Source: Aromatoleum toluolicum (GTDB taxonomy: Bacteria; Pseudomonadota; Gammaproteobacteria; Burkholderiales; Rhodocyclaceae). Taken from it: a stretch of 55,146 nucleotides of DNA. The position numbers and the translations under genes were made by a program. The stretch covers positions 1 to 55,146 of the forward strand of contig NZ_WTVS01000039.1 in NCBI RefSeq assembly GCF_012911005.2. Reading direction: 5' to 3'. This document shows positions 20,250 to 29,125 of this stretch, piece by piece; position 1 is the stretch's first letter, and each line of letters begins with the position of its first letter. The notes below the pieces were generated by a model. It was not told where the DNA came from, did no database searches, and saw only the letters and a program-made list of their open reading frames with translations.

Positions 20250-21486
20250 CGCGCTTCTTCGGCAGCACGAAGTTCAGCAGCACCGCCGCGAGCCCGCACA
20301 GGCTCACGCCCTGCAGCGCGACGCCGTCGAGCTTGAGCGCGAGCCCGCCGATGCCGAACACCAGCACCGAGGACACGATCACGAGGTTGCGCGGCTCCTC
20401 GAGGTCGACGCGCGCGGCGATCAGCGTCTTCAGGCCGATGCTCGCAACCGAGCCGAACAGCAGCATCATGATGCCGCCCATCACCGGCACCGGGATCGAC
20501 TGCAGGATCGCGTTGAACTTGCCGAAGAAGGCCATCACGACCGCGAGCACTGCGGCCCAGGTCATGATCGCGGGGTTGAAGTTGCGCGTGAGCGTCACGG
20601 CGCCGGTCACTTCCGAGTAGGTCGTCACCGGCGGCCCGCCGATCAGGCCGGCGAACGCCACCGCCAGGCCGTCGCCGGCGAGCGTGCGGTGCAGGCCGGG
20701 GCGCTCGGTGTAGTCCTTGCCGGTGACGCCGCCGATCGCGACGATGTCGCCGACGTGTTCGATCGCCGGCGCGAGCGCGACCGGCAGCAGGAACAGGATC
20801 GCCGCCCACTCGAAGCGCGGCGCGGTGAATTGCGGCAGCGCGATCCACGGCGCGGCGGCGATCTTGCCGAAATCGACCAGCCCGATCGTCGCGGAGAGCA
20901 TGTAGCCGACCAGCACGCCGGCGAGGATCGGCACGAGCTTGAGGAAGCCGCGCGCGTAGGTCGCGACGACGACCGTCGTGCCGAACGAGGCCGCCGCGAT
21001 GAACATCGAGGTCGTGTAGGGCACCAGCTCGACCTTGCCGTCGCCGCTGCGGCCCATGGCCATATTGACGGCCACCGCCGCGAGCGACAGGCCGATGATC
21101 ATGATGATCGGGCCGATCACGACCGGCGGCATGTACTTGTGCACGATGTCCGCACCGTGGCGCCACACCAGGCCCGCGAAGAGGAAATACACGAGGCTCA
21201 CGCAGATCATGCCGCCCATCGTCGCGGCGGGGCCCCAGGTCTGCATGCTGAAGATGATGGGCGCGATGAAGGCGAAGCTGGAGCCGAGGAAGATCGGCAC
21301 CTGGCGGCCGGTGACGAGCTGGAACAGCAGCGTGCCCACACCCGCGCCGAGCAGCGCCATGCTCGGGTTGAGGCCGGTGAGCAGCGGCACCAGCACCAGC
21401 GCGCCAAACGCGACGAAGAGAATCTGGGCGCCGGAAATCGCCTGCCGCCACAGCGGCTCGGCGCCCTCGATCGGGAGTTCGCGCAT
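20242..21486 (-). CDS. uraA: uracil:proton symporter (NCS2 family)
   Basis: A 414-residue inner-membrane permease that imports uracil. It has about 14 membrane spans and the NCS2 family motifs: the early FLGSSFAFIAP segment, the substrate-binding Glu in APAIEHVGDIVAIGGVTGKDY, GLIGGPPVTTYSEVTGAVTLTRNFNP, and PVPVMGGIMMLLFGSVASIG. It lies 7 bases downstream of upp on the same strand, so import and salvage of uracil are co-expressed. Start ATG 21486. A xanthine permease is the alternative, but the upp linkage and the TYSE motif favour uracil. Confidence 0.95.
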   Translation of the reverse strand: MRELPIEGAEPLWRQAISGAQILFVAFGALVLVPLLTGLNPSMALLGAGVGTLLFQLVTGRQVPIFLGSSFAFIAPIIFSMQTWGPAATMGGMICVSLVYFLFAGLVWRHGADIVHKYMPPVVIGPIIMIIGLSLAAVAVNMAMGRSGDGKVELVPYTTSMFIAAASFGTTVVVATYARGFLKLVPILAGVLVGYMLSATIGLVDFGKIAAAPWIALPQFTAPRFEWAAILFLLPVALAPAIEHVGDIVAIGGVTGKDYTERPGLHRTLAGDGLAVAFAGLIGGPPVTTYSEVTGAVTLTRNFNPAIMTWAAVLAVVMAFFGKFNAILQSIPVPVMGGIMMLLFGSVASIGLKTLIAARVDLEEPRNLVIVSSVLVFGIGGLALKLDGVALQGVSLCGLAAVLLNFVLPKKRVS

Positions 21487-21493
21487 GGGGGTC

Positions 21494-22129
21494 TCAGTTG
21501 TGATGCTTGGTGCCGAAGATCTTGTCGCCGGCGTCGCCCAGGCCCGGGATGATGTAGCCGTGCTCGTTGAGGTGGCTGTCGATGCTTGCGGTGAAGATCT
21601 GCACGTCGGGATGCTTTTCCTCCATCAGGCGCACGCCTTCGGGCGCCGCGACCAGCACCAGCGCGCGGATCTGGCGGCAGCCGGCGCGCTTGAGCATGTC
21701 GACGGTCGCGACCATCGAGCCGCCGGTCGCGAGCATCGGGTCGATGATCAGCGCCATGCGCTCGGCGAGGTTGCCGACGAACTTCTCGACGTAGGGCGCG
21801 GGCATCAGCGTCTCCTCGTTGCGCGCGATGCCGACGACGCTGACCTTGGCGCTCGGGATCATGTCGAGCACGCCGTCGAGCATGCCCAGCCCGGCACGCA
21901 GGATGGGCACGACGGTGACTTTCTTGCCCTTGATGCGTTCGACTTCGACCGGGCCGGCCCAGCCGTCTATCGTCACCGTTTCGAGCGCGAAGTCCTGGCA
22001 GGCCTCGTAGGCCAGCAGGCGGGCGAGCTCGGCGGTGAGTTCGCGGAACTTCTTGGTGCTGATGTCGGCCTCGCGCATCAGTCCGATCTTGTGGCGGACG
22101 AGCGGGTGGTTGATCTGTTTCACGGACAT
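21494..22129 (-). CDS. upp: uracil phosphoribosyltransferase
   Basis: A 211-residue pyrimidine salvage enzyme that makes UMP from uracil and PRPP. Diagnostic blocks are [20 protein letters not shown] at the N-terminus, [13 protein letters not shown], the PRPP-binding [10 protein letters not shown], and the C-terminal [15 protein letters not shown]. Start ATG 22129 gives the standard [11 protein letters not shown] start with a GGGAG site upstream. A frame extending to 22402 runs antisense into the neighbouring hpt-like gene. It is the first gene of the upp-uraA operon and is divergent from the hpt-like gene across 112 bases. Confidence 0.97.
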   Translation of the reverse strand: MSVKQINHPLVRHKIGLMREADISTKKFRELTAELARLLAYEACQDFALETVTIDGWAGPVEVERIKGKKVTVVPILRAGLGMLDGVLDMIPSAKVSVVGIARNEETLMPAPYVEKFVGNLAERMALIIDPMLATGGSMVATVDMLKRAGCRQIRALVLVAAPEGVRLMEEKHPDVQIFTASIDSHLNEHGYIIPGLGDAGDKIFGTKHHN

Positions 22130-22241
22130 GGAGGGTGGCTCCCGGCAGCGGTGTGGAATCGCGCGCCAGTCTAACGCAAGGGCGCGGCGCAATGCCCTCC
22201 GGTAGAATGGGGTCTTTCCACAATATCCGCGGGAGGGCGTG

Positions 22242-22799
22242 ATGGCCGTCGATCTGGACGAAATCATCCGCGTGCGCGAGGAAGCCGACTGCCTCGCCGA
22301 TGGCGCGACCGTGAATGCCGCGCTGGACCGCATGGCGGCGGAGATCACCGCGCAGATGCGCGACAAGAACCCGCTGGTGTACGTCGTGATGAACGGCGGC
22401 ATGATCCTCGCGGGGCAAATCCTGCCGCGCCTGCCCTTTCCGCTCGAACTGGCCTACCTGCACGCGACGCGCTACGGCCATGCGCTGAAGGGCGCGGACC
22501 TCGACTGGCGCATGCGGCCGACGCAGGACCTGCGCGGGCGTGCGGTGCTGGTGCTCGACGACATCCTCGACGAGGGCCGCACGTTGCACGCGATCCTGGA
22601 ATACCTGAAATGCGAAGGCGCCGCGGAAGTGCGTTCCGCGGTGCTCACGCACAAGCTGCACGAGCGCAAGGCCTATCCGGGCATGCGCGCGGACTTCACC
22701 GGGCTCGACGTCGCCGACCGCTTCCTGTTCGGCTGCGGCATGGACTACAAAGGCTACTGGCGCAACGCGCCGGGCATCTACGCGGTGAAGGGACTGTGA
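22242..22799 (+). CDS. hypoxanthine-guanine phosphoribosyltransferase family protein
   Basis: A 185-residue type I phosphoribosyltransferase for purine salvage. It shows [13 protein letters not shown] (the PPi loop region), the PRPP loop [14 protein letters not shown], and a C-terminal [26 protein letters not shown] block of the HPRT branch. The family keeps the name hypoxanthine-guanine PRT in beta-proteobacteria; whether it prefers hypoxanthine, guanine or xanthine cannot be read from the sequence. ATG 22242 is chosen over GTG 22239 because the GGGAGG site at 22231-22236 is then properly spaced. A TAGAAT -10-like hexamer lies at 22203-22208. The next gene follows after 10 bases. Confidence 0.9.
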   Translation: MAVDLDEIIRVREEADCLADGATVNAALDRMAAEITAQMRDKNPLVYVVMNGGMILAGQILPRLPFPLELAYLHATRYGHALKGADLDWRMRPTQDLRGRAVLVLDDILDEGRTLHAILEYLKCEGAAEVRSAVLTHKLHERKAYPGMRADFTGLDVADRFLFGCGMDYKGYWRNAPGIYAVKGL

Positions 22800-22809
22800 G
22801 GACAAGGCA

Positions 22810-23145
22810 ATGCTGATCACCTTCAAGTCGGCCGCGGGCGCCGACGTCATCATGTTCGGCGACATCGCGAAGAAGCTTGTCGCGATCCTCGGCAAGGATC
22901 CGCAGGACGGCAAGGGCATCGTCACAGTCGAACAGCTGCCCGACGCGATCGCGCGCCTGCGCGCCGCGATCGACGAGGACAAGGCGCGCCAGGCCGGCCA
23001 CGCGCAGGACGAGGACGAGGACGAACCCGATCCCGAGCGCCGCGGCATGGCCGCGCCGGTGAGCCTCGCGCAGCGCGCGTGGCCGCTGCTCGACCTGCTG
23101 CAGCTGTCGCAGAAGGAAGGCGTGCCGGTCGTGTGGGGCGTCTGA
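22810..23145 (+). CDS. DUF1840 domain protein
   Basis: A 111-residue soluble protein of the DUF1840 family (MLITFKSAAGADVIMFGDIAKKL at the start, VSLAQRAWPLLDLLQLSQKEGVPVVWGV at the end). The middle is a very acidic linker (QDEDEDEPDPE). The family is common in beta-proteobacteria and has no known function. One idea is that it reads metabolite or metal status, but nothing here shows that. It follows the hpt-like gene by 10 bases, so it is probably in the same operon. Confidence 0.88.
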   Translation: MLITFKSAAGADVIMFGDIAKKLVAILGKDPQDGKGIVTVEQLPDAIARLRAAIDEDKARQAGHAQDEDEDEPDPERRGMAAPVSLAQRAWPLLDLLQLSQKEGVPVVWGV

Positions 23146-23221
23146 GCGCCCTGCCCGGCGTGCGCCCGGTGCATCGACCCGCAGGTCGCGGGCGTTCCGC
23201 GGCCGACGCACGATCGCCGCA

Positions 23222-24625
23222 ATGACTGTGCAAGCGCAGATGCAGCCGTCACCTTCCGTGTCATCCCTGCCCGGCGCGCTGCTGTTCGCCATGGTGTTCG
23301 TCGAGGGCTTCGCGTCGCTCGGCGCGGAAGTCATCGCGTTGCGGCGCCTGGTGCCGCATCTGGGCAGCGCGATCACGATCACGGCGCCGACGATAGGCTT
23401 CTTCCTGCTCGCACTGGCGCTCGGCTACCAGTCCGGCGGGCGCGTCGAACGCGATTTCCTCGCACGCGTGCGGCTCAACTTCGTCGTCGCGGCGGCGCTG
23501 ACCGGCGTCGGGCTGGCCGGTCCGGTCGTCGATGCGCTGTTCGCGCACGTCCGCCCGCCGCTCGTCGCCTACCTCGTCTTCGTCGCCGGCGTGCTCGGCC
23601 CGATCGCGTGGCTCCTCGGCCAGACCGTGCCGGTACTGACGAACCTGCTGCGCCACGAGCGCGCGGGCGCGCGCAGCGGCGCCGCGCTGTACTGGTCGAC
23701 GCTGGGCTCCTTCCTCGGCTCGCTGTCACTGTCGCTCGTCGTGATGCAGTGGCTGGGGGTGTCGGCCGCGGTGCTGGTATGCGCTGCCCTGCTGCTCGCG
23801 ATCGTGCCCTTCCTCGCTGCGCCCGCCGCACGGCCCGCGCTACGCACGCTGCCGCTGCCCGCCCTCGTCGCCGCAGCCGCGCTCGCCTGCAACGTGCTGC
23901 TGCCGCAGCAGATCGAGACCGCCTACGCGACCTACCGCGTCGATGCGGCCGCGGTGCCCGGGCGGACCAATGCGCGCGTGTTCCGCAACAACAACTCGGC
24001 GGCGTCGATGATCGACGCGAGCGAGCCGCCGCGCTACACGCGCTACATCGAGCGCCTGCGCGCGATCCTGCTCGACGAGCTGGGCTTTCGCGGCCGGCGC
24101 GTGCTCGTGCTCGGCGGTGGCGGCTTCACGCTGTCGCACCGCGAACCGCTCAACGACTATCTCTACGTCGACATCGACCCGGCGATCCGCGAGATCGCCG
24201 AACGAGAATTCCTGCGCGAACCGATCCGCGGGCGCTTCCTCGCGACCGACGCGCGCCGCTTCGTCGCCGACACGACGGAGCGCTTCGACGCCATCGTCGT
24301 CGATGTGTACAGCGCCCTCACGAGCATCCCGGCGCATCTGGTGACGCAGGAGTTCTGGGCGGGCACGCGCCGCGCCCTCGCACCGGACGGCGTGATGCTC
24401 GCGAATCTGATCCTCGACCCGCGCCTCGCAACGCCCTACGCGCGCAACCTGCTCGCAACGATCCAGTCGGTGTATGGCCAGTGTGCGGTCGAGGTGCTGT
24501 TCCGCGACCGGCCGCAGAGCAACGTGCTGGTGCAGTGCTTCGCCGGCGACGGCGAACCGGCGCCGGCCGAGCCCTACACCGACGAACGCAACCGCGCGGA
24601 CATCGACCTGCTGCGCGGCGGGTGA
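23222..24625 (+). CDS. membrane-bound spermidine-synthase-like methyltransferase-fold protein
   Basis: A 467-residue protein. The first 215 residues form about seven membrane helices (FAMVFVEGFASLGAEVIALRR, FFLLALALGYQSGG, LVAYLVFVAGVLGPIAWLLG). The C-terminal half is a spermidine/spermine synthase-like Rossmann domain with the SAM-site sequence VLVLGGGGFTLSHREPLNDY, then VDIDPAIREIA and DAIVVDVYSALTSIPAHL. The catalytic Asp pair of true spermidine synthases is only partly kept, so polyamine synthesis is not certain. The fused membrane type is widespread but uncharacterised. It converges on a Bcr/CflA transporter with 3 bases between the genes. Confidence 0.85.
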   Translation: MTVQAQMQPSPSVSSLPGALLFAMVFVEGFASLGAEVIALRRLVPHLGSAITITAPTIGFFLLALALGYQSGGRVERDFLARVRLNFVVAAALTGVGLAGPVVDALFAHVRPPLVAYLVFVAGVLGPIAWLLGQTVPVLTNLLRHERAGARSGAALYWSTLGSFLGSLSLSLVVMQWLGVSAAVLVCAALLLAIVPFLAAPAARPALRTLPLPALVAAAALACNVLLPQQIETAYATYRVDAAAVPGRTNARVFRNNNSAASMIDASEPPRYTRYIERLRAILLDELGFRGRRVLVLGGGGFTLSHREPLNDYLYVDIDPAIREIAEREFLREPIRGRFLATDARRFVADTTERFDAIVVDVYSALTSIPAHLVTQEFWAGTRRALAPDGVMLANLILDPRLATPYARNLLATIQSVYGQCAVEVLFRDRPQSNVLVQCFAGDGEPAPAEPYTDERNRADIDLLRGG

Positions 24626-24628
24626 GCC

Positions 24629-25837
24629 TCAGGCCTCGCCGGGGCACACGCCGGACGCAGCCGGCCGCACCCAGACCAGGTAGCTCGCGAGGCTGCCGAG
24701 CGCCATCAGGGCGATCACCAGCGCCATCGGCACGACCGAACCGCCGAGTGTGTGGCCGACGACGACGCCGGCGAGCGCCGCGAGCCCCATCTGCGAGAAA
24801 CCCATCAGCGAAGCGGCCGAGCCGGCCATGTGCGGATAGGGCGCCATCGCAATCGCCGCGGCATTGGGCATCACGAGCCCGATCGAGCAGGCCGAGAACC
24901 ACATCGGCAGCATCACCGCGAGCGGGTGATGCACGCCGGCGAGCGCCAGACCTAGCATCAGCGTGCCGGCCGCGACCCCGAGCAGCGTGCCGGTGCACAT
25001 CAGCCGGTCCGGGCCGAGGCGGCGCGACAGGCGTCCCGAGAGCGTCGTGCCCGTCATGTAGCCCGATACCATCAGGCCGAACGCGAGGCCCATCTGCTGC
25101 GGACTGAAACCGAACATGTCGATGAACACGAAGGACGAACCGGAGATGAAGGCAAACAGTCCGGCGTAGGCCAGCGCATTGCACAGCAGGACGCCGCGGT
25201 AGCGGCGGTCGCGCAGCAGCGCCGCGAAGTTCGTCCACATCCCCGCCGCCCGCCCGGGCGCGGGATGCATGTGGAGATTGGTCTCGCGCAGCACGCAGGC
25301 GGTCGCGAACAGCAACAGCGCGGAATACACGACAAGGAAGGCGAAGGTCGCGCGCCAGCCCCACCACACCGCGAGCCATCCGCCCAGCACCGGCCCGACA
25401 AGGGGCGCCAGCGCCATCGCGGTGCCGACGTAGGACAGCATGCGTGCCGAATCATGCGGCCCGTAGATGTCGCGCACGACGGCGCGCCCGAGCACCGGAC
25501 CGGCACAGGCGCCCAGCGCCTGCAGGAAGCGCGCGACGATCAGCGCGTCGATCGACGCGGCGAAGACGCAGGCGACGGACGCGATGAGGTACACCGCAAT
25601 ACCGAAGAGCAGCACCGGACGACGCCCGTAGCGGTCCGACAGCGGGCCGTAGACGAGCTGGCCGATCGCGAAGCCGAACAGGAAGATGGACAGCGTGAGC
25701 TGGGTGTGGGCGACGTCCGTCGCCAGCCCCGACGTGATGGACGGCAGCGCGGGCAGGTAGAAGTCGGTCGACAGCGGCCCCAGCGCGACGAGGGCGGTGA
25801 CGAGGATGGCGAGCGGCAGGGACGGCGCGGTATTCAT
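24629..25837 (-). CDS. Bcr/CflA family multidrug exporter (MFS)
   Basis: A 402-residue major-facilitator transporter with 12 predicted membrane helices. It carries MFS motif A (GPLSDRYGRRPVLL), the Bcr/CflA-typical STDFYLPALPSIT near the N-terminus, RFLQALGACAGPVLGRAVVRD, and GWRATFAFLV. It exports drugs or metabolites with proton antiport. Relatives export bicyclomycin, sulfonamides or cysteine; the substrate is unknown here. Start ATG 25837 is used, with ATG 25858 as an alternative; neither has a strong ribosome site. It lies on the same strand as the aromatic-hydroxylase operon and just downstream of its apparent remnant. Confidence 0.9.
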   Translation of the reverse strand: MNTAPSLPLAILVTALVALGPLSTDFYLPALPSITSGLATDVAHTQLTLSIFLFGFAIGQLVYGPLSDRYGRRPVLLFGIAVYLIASVACVFAASIDALIVARFLQALGACAGPVLGRAVVRDIYGPHDSARMLSYVGTAMALAPLVGPVLGGWLAVWWGWRATFAFLVVYSALLLFATACVLRETNLHMHPAPGRAAGMWTNFAALLRDRRYRGVLLCNALAYAGLFAFISGSSFVFIDMFGFSPQQMGLAFGLMVSGYMTGTTLSGRLSRRLGPDRLMCTGTLLGVAAGTLMLGLALAGVHHPLAVMLPMWFSACSIGLVMPNAAAIAMAPYPHMAGSAASLMGFSQMGLAALAGVVVGHTLGGSVVPMALVIALMALGSLASYLVWVRPAASGVCPGEA

Positions 25838-25919
25838 GGTGCGGGCGGAGAAGGACATGCTGGCCCGGATGGTAACGCCGTCGCGCGCCACCCGGAACAC
25901 AGTCGGGTTAATTATTTGA

Positions 25920-26099
25920 TTACCAGCAATCACCATTACTGACGATGACAACCCGCGACGCTGGCCGCGGCTGCGCACGGCGGTCGCCGAAGCGCATGAA
26001 GCGCGTTTGCGGCTTCCCGGTCTCGATGGTCTCGTACATGCGCAGCGCGGCGAGGCGGCAGTAGCCGACGCCGCCATGCCGGTTCTCGTCGTCGCTCAC
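25920..26099 (-). pseudogene. truncated fumarylacetoacetate-hydrolase-family remnant
   Basis: A 59-codon frame starting with GTG inside the stop codon of the DUF2783 gene. It contains GVGYCRLAALRMYETIETG and KPQTRFMRFGDR. That is the shape of the conserved C-terminal block of long FAH-family hydrolases, in which G-Y-x-C-(I/L)-A-E-x-R-x-x-E-T-I-x-x-G-K-P-x-T-x-F-M-R-F-G-D-R is followed by VRIEM. Roughly 270 upstream residues are missing, and after GDR the frame runs into unrelated RAQPRPASR; in the next frame VR continues, as if one base had been gained. A large deletion joining the DUF2783 end to the FAH interior is the simplest reading. The family assignment is from memory of the motif. Confidence 0.6.
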
Positions 26100-26320
26100 A
26101 CGCCTTCGCGCGCGACTTTCATCGCCTCGCGCAGCACCGAGACGTCGCCGATATGGTTCGCAAGCAAAAGGATAAGGCGGGCGTTCGCCATCGCGCTCTG
26201 CTCGTCGCTGAGGTCGCGATGCATGTCGATCAGCGCCTCGTAGAAGTCGTCGCCGGGGCTGAAGGCACGGAAGTAGCGCTTGCCGGGGGTGAAGAAGTTG
26301 GGGTCGGTGTTGAGGCTCAT
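26096..26320 (-). CDS. DUF2783 small protein
   Basis: A 74-residue protein with the DUF2783 pattern: DPNFFTPGKRYFRAF, then DDFYEALIDMHRDLSDEQSA and ARLILLLANHIGDVSVLREA. These small proteins usually sit beside flavin monooxygenases of aromatic degradation. Their role is unknown; an accessory or subunit function has been suggested by proximity only. Start ATG 26320 has an AAGGAG site. It lies 12 bases after the hydroxylase gene on the same strand. Confidence 0.85.
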   Translation of the reverse strand: MSLNTDPNFFTPGKRYFRAFSPGDDFYEALIDMHRDLSDEQSAMANARLILLLANHIGDVSVLREAMKVAREGV

Positions 26321-26332
26321 GGCGGCGCTCCT

Positions 26333-28012
26333 TCAGGCGTTGCAGGTCGCGCGGGCGAGCGCGGCGCGCACCTTCGCGGCGTCGAAGCTGCGCCAGCGCG
26401 CAGCGACATGCTGGTCGGGGCGGATCAGGTAGCTCGTGCCCGGCTTGAGGTCGTAGCGCTCGCGGATGCGTCCCTTCGCGTCGATCAGCGTGCCGAGGCC
26501 CGCGGGCGCCGTGCCGCGCTCGGCCACGACCAGGGTCTCGACCGGGATCGAGCCTGCGGCGAGCGCCGCGCAGGCGTCGGCGGTCGCCGCATCGACGTCG
26601 CCCGCATCCGGCATGCAGTACAGCAGCACGAAGCGGTTGCCGGCCGCCTGCAGCAGCCACTTCTCGCCGCGCGCGCTGTCGACCGGGGCGTCGTCCATCG
26701 GCGCACCGGGCACCATGTTGCCGGCGAACACCTCCGTGTCGGGCGTGTTGAGGCGCGACTCGACGAGGAAGCTCGGCACCGACAGGCGCCCCGAATTCAC
26801 CAGTGCGCGCGCGAACGGATAGTCCTTCGCCAGCCCCAGCACCGCGTTGCGGAAGGTCCGGCTGGTCGCGCTCTTGGGCGTGATGAAGTCGGTCGAGCGC
26901 GTCGAGTTCATGAGGTTCTCGTCGGCGGCGGCGACACGCTCTTCCGAATAGGTATCCAGCAATGCGTCGGGGGCCTTGCCGTCCAGCACCAGCTTGAGCT
27001 TCCACACCAGATTGTCGGTGTCCTGGATGCCGGAATTGGCGCCGCGCGCGCCGAAGGGCGAGACCTGATGCGCGGCGTCACCGGTGAACAGCAGTCGCCC
27101 GTGGCGGAACGCGTGCATGCGCCGGCACTGGAAGGTGTAGACGCTGACCCACTCGAGCTCGAATTCTCTCTCCTCGTTTGCGTGCCATCCGAGCATCGCC
27201 TTGATGCGCGGGATGACCTTCTCGGGCTTCTTCTCCTCCTCCGGATCGACGTTCCAGCCGAGCTGGAAGTCGATGCGCCACACGTTGTCGGCCTGGCGGT
27301 GAAGCAGCACCGACTGGTTCGGATGGAAGGGCGGATCGAACCAGAACCAGCGCTCGGTGGGGTAATCCGCCTTCATCACGACGTCGGCGATCAGGAAGCG
27401 GTCCATGAAGATCTTGCCTTCGATGTCCAGCCCCATCATGTGGCGGATCGGGCTGCGCGCGCCGTCGGCCACCACCACCCAGTCGGTGTCGATCGAGTAC
27501 GCGCCGTCGGCGGTGTCGACGCGCAGCGCGACGCGTCCGCCCTCGTCGCTGACCGCGATCACGTTGTTCTTCCAGCGCAGGTCGATGTTCGGCAGCGACT
27601 GCGCGCGGCGCACCAGGTATTCCTCGAGGTAGTACTGCTGCAGGTTGATCATGCCCGGGCGGTGGTGGTCGGGCTCCGGGCACAGATTGAAGTTGAACAC
27701 CTCCTGCTCGCGGAAGAAGGTGCGGCCGACGTTCCACGACACGCCCTTCGCCACCATCTCCTCGGCACAGCCGAGGCGGTCCATGATCTCGAGCGCACGC
27801 TTCGCGTAGCACACGCCGCGCGAACCGATCGATACCGTGTCGTCGTTGTCGAGCAGCACGACCGGCACGCCGTGGATCGCGAGGTCGATCGCCGCCGCGA
27901 GGCCGACGGGGCCAGCGCCGACCACCACGACCGGATAGCGCCCCCCGCGCCCCTCGGCGAGTTCCGGCGGGCGCCGGTATTCGAACTTCGGATACTGGTA
28001 CGTGCTCAGCAC
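26333..28012 (-). CDS. FAD-dependent aromatic hydroxylase (MhpA/PheA-TfdB type)
   Basis: A 559-residue group A flavoprotein monooxygenase that would hydroxylate a phenolic acid or similar ring using NAD(P)H and O2. It has the N-terminal dinucleotide-binding VVVGAGPVGLAAAIDLA, the DG motif VVVADGARSPIRHMMGL, and the GD motif LLFTGDAAHQVSPFGARGAN. The C-terminal thioredoxin-like domain typical of 3-(3-hydroxyphenyl)propionate or phenol hydroxylases follows (LKPGTSYLIRPDQHVAARW). The start is GTG 28012, with an AGGAGG site about 8 bases upstream. It heads an operon with DUF2783 and is divergent from an IclR regulator. The exact substrate is unknown. Confidence 0.9.
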   Translation of the reverse strand: MLSTYQYPKFEYRRPPELAEGRGGRYPVVVVGAGPVGLAAAIDLAIHGVPVVLLDNDDTVSIGSRGVCYAKRALEIMDRLGCAEEMVAKGVSWNVGRTFFREQEVFNFNLCPEPDHHRPGMINLQQYYLEEYLVRRAQSLPNIDLRWKNNVIAVSDEGGRVALRVDTADGAYSIDTDWVVVADGARSPIRHMMGLDIEGKIFMDRFLIADVVMKADYPTERWFWFDPPFHPNQSVLLHRQADNVWRIDFQLGWNVDPEEEKKPEKVIPRIKAMLGWHANEEREFELEWVSVYTFQCRRMHAFRHGRLLFTGDAAHQVSPFGARGANSGIQDTDNLVWKLKLVLDGKAPDALLDTYSEERVAAADENLMNSTRSTDFITPKSATSRTFRNAVLGLAKDYPFARALVNSGRLSVPSFLVESRLNTPDTEVFAGNMVPGAPMDDAPVDSARGEKWLLQAAGNRFVLLYCMPDAGDVDAATADACAALAAGSIPVETLVVAERGTAPAGLGTLIDAKGRIRERYDLKPGTSYLIRPDQHVAARWRSFDAAKVRAALARATCNA

Positions 28013-28139
28013 GGGGGTCTCCTCCTGAGTTCAATCGTTGTTGGCACCGCCTTCTGCGGGCGGGTCGCAGGCCTGCTGTTCGTCTGCCCGGACACGGGCG
28101 CCCCGCCGGAGCCCCGGGGGAGTGAATTTCATCCTAGCC

Positions 28140-28184
28140 AACAATTTGTTAATCGTCAATTCGTTTGCTATCGTTGAATATCAA
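28140..28184. promoter_or_regulatory. AT-rich operator region between the hydroxylase and IclR genes
   Basis: In an otherwise GC-rich 213-base divergent gap, the block from about 28138 to 28190 is AT-rich. It contains a perfect 5-bp inverted repeat AACAA-T-TTGTT (28140-28150) and TTGA-ATA-TCAA (28174-28184). These are good candidates for IclR-type operator half-sites controlling both genes. This is inference from position and symmetry; no consensus was matched. Confidence 0.45.
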
Positions 28185-28225
28185 TCGCAGAAGGCGATCC
28201 GCGCAACTGCTAAGATTCGCCCTCC

Positions 28226-29062
28226 ATGGGAGACAAGAACTTGGACAACGAAACGCTCGCGGAGCGCCCGGACGAACGCGCCGGCAAGCAAGGCGGCGAC
28301 CGGCGCGGCATCCAGTCGATCGAGGTCGGCGGCGCGCTGCTGCAGGCGCTGGTGCGCCAGGGCGCACCGATGATCCTCAAGGAGCTCGCGCGCGAGGCCG
28401 GCATGCCGCCGGCCAAGGCCCACCCCTACCTCGTGAGCTTCGGCAAGCTCGGGCTGATCGAGCAGGACCCGCTCACCGGCCGGTACGGGCTGGGCGCCTT
28501 CGCGCTGCAGATGGGGCTCTCGGCGCTGCACGGCGTGAATCCGCTGCGCGTCGCGACCCCCGAGGCGGCACGGCTCTCCGACGAGATCCAGCAGAACGTC
28601 GCGATCGCCGTGTGGGGCAACCACGGGCCGACCATCGTCAGCATCGAGGAATGCAGCCGCCAGGTGCACGTGAACATGCGCGTCGGCACCGTGATGGACC
28701 TGCTCACCTCCGCGACCGGCCGCACCTTCGCCGCCTTCCTGCCGGCGCGCGTGACCCACACGCTGATCGAGGAGGATTTCGCCCGCCTCGCTGCGGCCAA
28801 CGGCGCCCCCACGCGCGAGCAGCTCGCCGCGGAACTCGCCGAGATCCGCCGCGAGCGCCTCGCCCGCGCCGTCGGCAAACCCATCCCCGGCATCAACGCC
28901 TTCACCGCGCCGGTCTTTGACCATACCGGCCACCTCGCGCTGGCGATCACCGCAATGGGCCCCGCCGCGAGCTTCGACCCGGCATGGGACGGCCCGGTGG
29001 CGACCAAGCTGCGCGCGTGTGCAGAGGCAATTTCGGCGCGACTGGGCAACACCGGGACCTGA
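28226..29062 (+). CDS. IclR-family transcriptional regulator
   Basis: A 278-residue regulator. Residues about 30-95 form the winged helix (IQSIEVGGALLQALVRQG, LKELAREAGMPPAKAHPYL, LIEQDPLTGRYGLGAFALQMG). Residues about 110-270 form the IclR effector-binding domain (VAIAVWGNHGPTIVSIEE, LTSATGRTFAAFLP, INAFTAPVFDHTGHLALAI). Such proteins respond to aromatic acids or their ring-cleavage products. Its divergent partner is the aromatic hydroxylase, so it probably controls that operon. Start ATG 28226. The long hydrophilic N-terminus before the helix is a little unusual. Confidence 0.92.
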   Translation: MGDKNLDNETLAERPDERAGKQGGDRRGIQSIEVGGALLQALVRQGAPMILKELAREAGMPPAKAHPYLVSFGKLGLIEQDPLTGRYGLGAFALQMGLSALHGVNPLRVATPEAARLSDEIQQNVAIAVWGNHGPTIVSIEECSRQVHVNMRVGTVMDLLTSATGRTFAAFLPARVTHTLIEEDFARLAAANGAPTREQLAAELAEIRRERLARAVGKPIPGINAFTAPVFDHTGHLALAITAMGPAASFDPAWDGPVATKLRACAEAISARLGNTGT

Positions 29063-29125
29063 CGCGTGCGCGGGCGGCACGCGGACAAGCGATCACGCGG
29101 CGCGGCCCGCACAGGCATCCGGTTC

